DNA from: an uncultured Propionibacteriaceae bacterium
GTDB lineage: Bacteria; Actinomycetota; Actinomycetes; Propionibacteriales; Propionibacteriaceae
Assembly: GCA_936924635.1 (NCBI GenBank)
Contig: CAKZHP010000069.1
Coordinates: 1 to 34,354, forward strand
DNA length: 34,354 nucleotides
Direction of reading: 5' to 3'
The notes under the pieces were generated by a model that made no database searches, was not told the DNA's origin, and worked only from the letters and a program-made list of their open reading frames with translations. This document shows, piece after piece, positions 32,395 through 34,354 of this stretch. The position numbers were made by a program, and so were the translations under genes. Position 1 is the stretch's first letter; each line of letters starts with the position of its first letter.

Positions 32395-33296
32395 GCGGGG
32401 AGCAGGGACGTACGTTCATCGTGCAGCTCCGTGTGCGTGACCAGCGGATCTCCCACCCGCGGTTCGTGCTCGACGAGCCGAGCGCCGTACTCGACGACCA
32501 CCGGGGCATGGTCGCTCATACGGGAGGCGTAGTCGGCATCCCGGTCCGTGCCTCCCGTGACGGCCGCCAGCGCCAGCCGCCGGGTGGCCAGGTGGTAGTC
32601 GATGCGCCAGCCCGTGTCCTTGTCGAACGGGCCGGGGCCCCAGCGCCACCACGAGTACGGGCCCTTCACGCCCGGGTGCAGGAGACGCACCACGTCGGTG
32701 AGCTTGCGGGGCGACAGCAGCGAGCCGAACCACTCCCGCTCCTCGGGGAGGAAGCCCACCTGGTTGCGGTTCGCGCCAGCGTTGCGCAGGTCCAGCGCGG
32801 TGTGTGCGACGTTGAAGTCGCCCATGACGAGCAGCTCCCGGCCGTCGCTGGCGGCGGCGAGGCGGGCCTCGGTGAGGTACGCCCGGAAGGCGGCCGTGAA
32901 GCGCACCTTGTGGCGGAACCGGTGCTCGCTCGCCGGGTCGCCGACCCAGCCGCCCTTCGGCACGTACGCGCTGCCCACCCGCAGCCGCAGCCCCGGCAGG
33001 TCGAGGTCGGCCTCCACGTACCGGCCCTCGTGGGCGAAGGCCTTTCGCCCGATCCCGGCGCGTGCCGAGACCGGCGGCTCCCGCGTCAGCAGGGCGCAGC
33101 CGTTGCGGCCGGCGAGCGTCCCGGACTCGTACGTGAGGTGGTAGCCGGCCAGCTCGGCCGTCGGCACCAGCGCTTCTGGGCACCGCATCTCCTGGATCGC
33201 CACCACGTCGCAGTCGCGCCATCGCAGCCACTCGCCGAACCCGCGGCGCACGGCGGAACGGATGCCGTTGGCGTTGAACGTGGCGATGCGGATCAT
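32376..33296 (-). CDS. xth: Exodeoxyribonuclease III / AP endonuclease
   Basis: A 306-residue Mg-dependent base-excision-repair nuclease of the ExoIII (XthA) family. Catalytic positions are visible: N8 in FNANGIR, E36 in IQEMRC, D160 and N162 in GDFNVAH, and D262-H263 in SDHAPV. W230-R-I-D-Y is also typical. The family normally ends shortly after SDHAPVVVEY; here about 36 extra residues follow, ending in a tandem-repeat-encoded RRLQR. ATG 33296 is preceded by GAGAGG. Further upstream codons are open but run through the divergent promoter. Divergent from the sugar kinase gene, with overlapping -10 elements. Confidence 0.95.
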   Translation of the reverse strand: MIRIATFNANGIRSAVRRGFGEWLRWRDCDVVAIQEMRCPEALVPTAELAGYHLTYESGTLAGRNGCALLTREPPVSARAGIGRKAFAHEGRYVEADLDLPGLRLRVGSAYVPKGGWVGDPASEHRFRHKVRFTAAFRAYLTEARLAAASDGRELLVMGDFNVAHTALDLRNAGANRNQVGFLPEEREWFGSLLSPRKLTDVVRLLHPGVKGPYSWWRWGPGPFDKDTGWRIDYHLATRRLALAAVTGGTDRDADYASRMSDHAPVVVEYGARLVEHEPRVGDPLVTHTELHDERTSLLPARRLQR

Positions 33297-33320
33297 CGGG
33301 GCCTCTCGCTCGGGGTGGCC

Positions 33321-33330
33321 ACGATAGTGT
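33321..33330. promoter_or_regulatory. Overlapping divergent -10 elements of xth and the sugar kinase gene
   Basis: TAGTGT on the plus strand (33325-33330) and TATCGT on the minus strand (33326-33321) share two bases. Each has a short leader with a ribosome site (AGGAGG at 33352-33357 for the kinase, GAGAGG for xth). The two promoters should be mutually exclusive. Confidence 0.5.
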
Positions 33331-33363
33331 CGCGACCACCCGCCCGGCGCCAGGAGGACCCCC

Positions 33364-34299
33364 ATGAGCGAACGCCGCCTGCTCAGCCTCGGCGAGGCCC
33401 TGGTCGACGTCGTGATCCGGGGCGAGGAGCGCCGCGAGCACGTCGGCGGCAGCCTGCTCAACGTGGCCGCGGGGCTCGCCCGCCTGGGCCACCCCTCGAG
33501 CCTCGCCGCCTGGTTCGGCCGTGACGAGCGGGGCCGGGCCATCGCGTCGACGCTCGCCGAGCAGGGCGTCGTGGTGGAGCCCGGCAGCGACGGCGCCGCG
33601 CGCACGCCGGTCGCGTACGCCACGCTCGACGACCAGGGCCGCGCCACCTACGAGTTCGACCTGGAGTGGCGTGTGCCACCGCTCACCGACACCGGCGGAA
33701 TCGCCCACCTGCACACCGGCAGCATCGCGGCGACGATCGAGCCGGGCGGGTCGGAGGTCGTCGACGCCGTCAGGGCCGTCAGAGAGAGCGCGACGATCTC
33801 GTACGACCCGAACGTGCGCCCCACGCTCATGGGCGCCCCGGCCGATGTGCTGACCCGGGTCGAGGAGCTGGTCTGCCTGGCCGACGTCGTGAAGGCCTCC
33901 GACGAGGACGTTGCCTGGCTCTACCCCGACCTTCCTCTGGAGGACGCGTTGCGCCGCTGGGCCGGCCTCGGCCCCGCCCTGGTCGTCTGCACCCGCGGGC
34001 CGGAGGGCGCGTTGGCGGTGCTGGCCTCCGACCCCGAGCCGCACCCGGTGCACCAGCGGCCGGTCGACCTGGTCGACACCGTGGGTGCCGGGGACTCCTT
34101 CATGGCGGGTCTGCTGTCGGGCCTGCTCGCGTCCGATCTCCTCGGTGACGACAGCGCTCGCGTACGCCTCCGTGCCGCGTCCCTCGACGACCTGATGCCG
34201 GCTCTCCGGCGGGCAGTGGCCACCTCGGGCATCACGGTGGCGCGCGCCGGTGCGTACGGGCCGACGCTGGCCGAGGTGCTCGCCGTCTCAGCCGGCTGA
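33364..34299 (+). CDS. PfkB-family carbohydrate kinase (fructokinase-like)
   Basis: A 311-residue ribokinase/PfkB sugar kinase. The N-terminal glycine pair is in HVGGSLLNVAAGLARLG. The C-terminal PfkB signature DTVGAGDSFMAGLLSG includes the catalytic base D244. YDPNVRPTLM and KASDEDVAWLYP are typical of fructokinase-like members. The substrate is likely fructose or a related sugar or nucleoside, but the sequence does not decide. Start ATG with AGGAGG six bases upstream. Its last 12 bases are a palindrome shared with the end of the next, opposite gene. Confidence 0.92.
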   Translation: MSERRLLSLGEALVDVVIRGEERREHVGGSLLNVAAGLARLGHPSSLAAWFGRDERGRAIASTLAEQGVVVEPGSDGAARTPVAYATLDDQGRATYEFDLEWRVPPLTDTGGIAHLHTGSIAATIEPGGSEVVDAVRAVRESATISYDPNVRPTLMGAPADVLTRVEELVCLADVVKASDEDVAWLYPDLPLEDALRRWAGLGPALVVCTRGPEGALAVLASDPEPHPVHQRPVDLVDTVGAGDSFMAGLLSGLLASDLLGDDSARVRLRAASLDDLMPALRRAVATSGITVARAGAYGPTLAEVLAVSAG

Positions 34300-34354
34300 C
34301 GCCCACCGGACGGGATAGCCGATGGCGGCGGCCTCGGCGGCCGCGACGCCGTCC
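34288..34354 (-). CDS. 3' tip of a minus-strand gene (cut by the window end)
   Basis: The minus strand has an open frame from the window end to a TGA at 34290-34288. It encodes 21 residues ending AAAIGYPVRWASAG with the GC-rich third positions of real genes here. Too short to name. It overlaps the sugar kinase gene by 12 bases, tail to tail. Confidence 0.5.
   Translation of the reverse strand, partial: DGVAAAEAAAIGYPVRWASAG

Overview
The window is a stretch of high-GC chromosome from an actinobacterium. The base composition, the predominance of G/C at third codon positions, the many GTG starts, the TAnnnT -10 elements and the leaderless gene starts all agree with this. So do the neighbours sucCD / M23 peptidase / pcrA, PspC sensor kinase and guaA. 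Propionibacteriales (for example Nocardioidaceae) is my best guess, from general resemblance only. I see no tRNA, rRNA, CRISPR array, transposase, integrase or phage gene. No stretch longer than 300 bases lacks a gene. Both ends of the window cut a gene.

Layout, left to right. 1-1398: 3' part of a membrane-anchored protein with two extracellular modules. 1647-3725 (-): sucC-sucD. 3978-5114 (+): M23 cell-wall endopeptidase. 5170-7587 (-): PcrA/UvrD helicase. 7727-7987 (+): GlsB-type membrane protein. 8052-11967: envelope-stress block with a PspC-type sensor kinase and LuxR-type regulator on the minus strand, and on the plus strand a PspC/LiaF-like protein, a 59-aa membrane protein and a 98-aa PspC. 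12026-13519 (+): YtcJ-like amidohydrolase. 13540-15090 (-): guaA. 15143-17340 (+): two coupled bacterial-PH-domain membrane proteins. 17345-18748 (+): msrA and an APH-like kinase. 18765-22383 (-): operon of a degenerate ABC ATPase, a YhgE/Pip membrane protein and a TetR regulator. 22627-24114 (+): UxaE-like epimerase. 24322-25016 (+): mgtC broken by a one-base frameshift. 25262-27388 (-): RecQ helicase with a C-terminal phosphoribosyltransferase-like domain. 27588-30715 (-): osmoprotectant ABC importer (ATPase, two permeases, lipoprotein). 30877-32160 (-): uncharacterised coiled-coil protein. 32376-33296 (-): exonuclease III. 33364-34299 (+): PfkB sugar kinase. 34288-34354 (-): 3' tip of another gene.

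How the genes work together. Most of the window is housekeeping: TCA cycle, GMP synthesis, DNA repair and methionine-sulfoxide repair. Several clusters concern the cell envelope: the PspC/LiaF-like two-component block, the PH-domain pair, the M23 peptidase, GlsB and the YhgE operon. Expression architecture is unusually readable. At least eight genes have a TAnnnT-like hexamer 6-8 nt before the start codon, which predicts leaderless mRNAs. Downstream genes in operons are mostly joined by 4-base GTGA/ATGA overlaps. Convergent gene pairs are often separated by strong GC hairpins.

The most interesting items are: (1) the YhgE operon, whose promoter carries a perfect 18-bp palindrome and whose ATPase has lost most canonical catalytic residues; (2) the RecQ-phosphoribosyltransferase fusion; (3) the frameshifted mgtC; (4) the PspC/LiaF-like stress block with a duplicated 15-residue peptide in the kinase; (5) the leaderless pattern. 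None can be called new without database searches, which I could not run.
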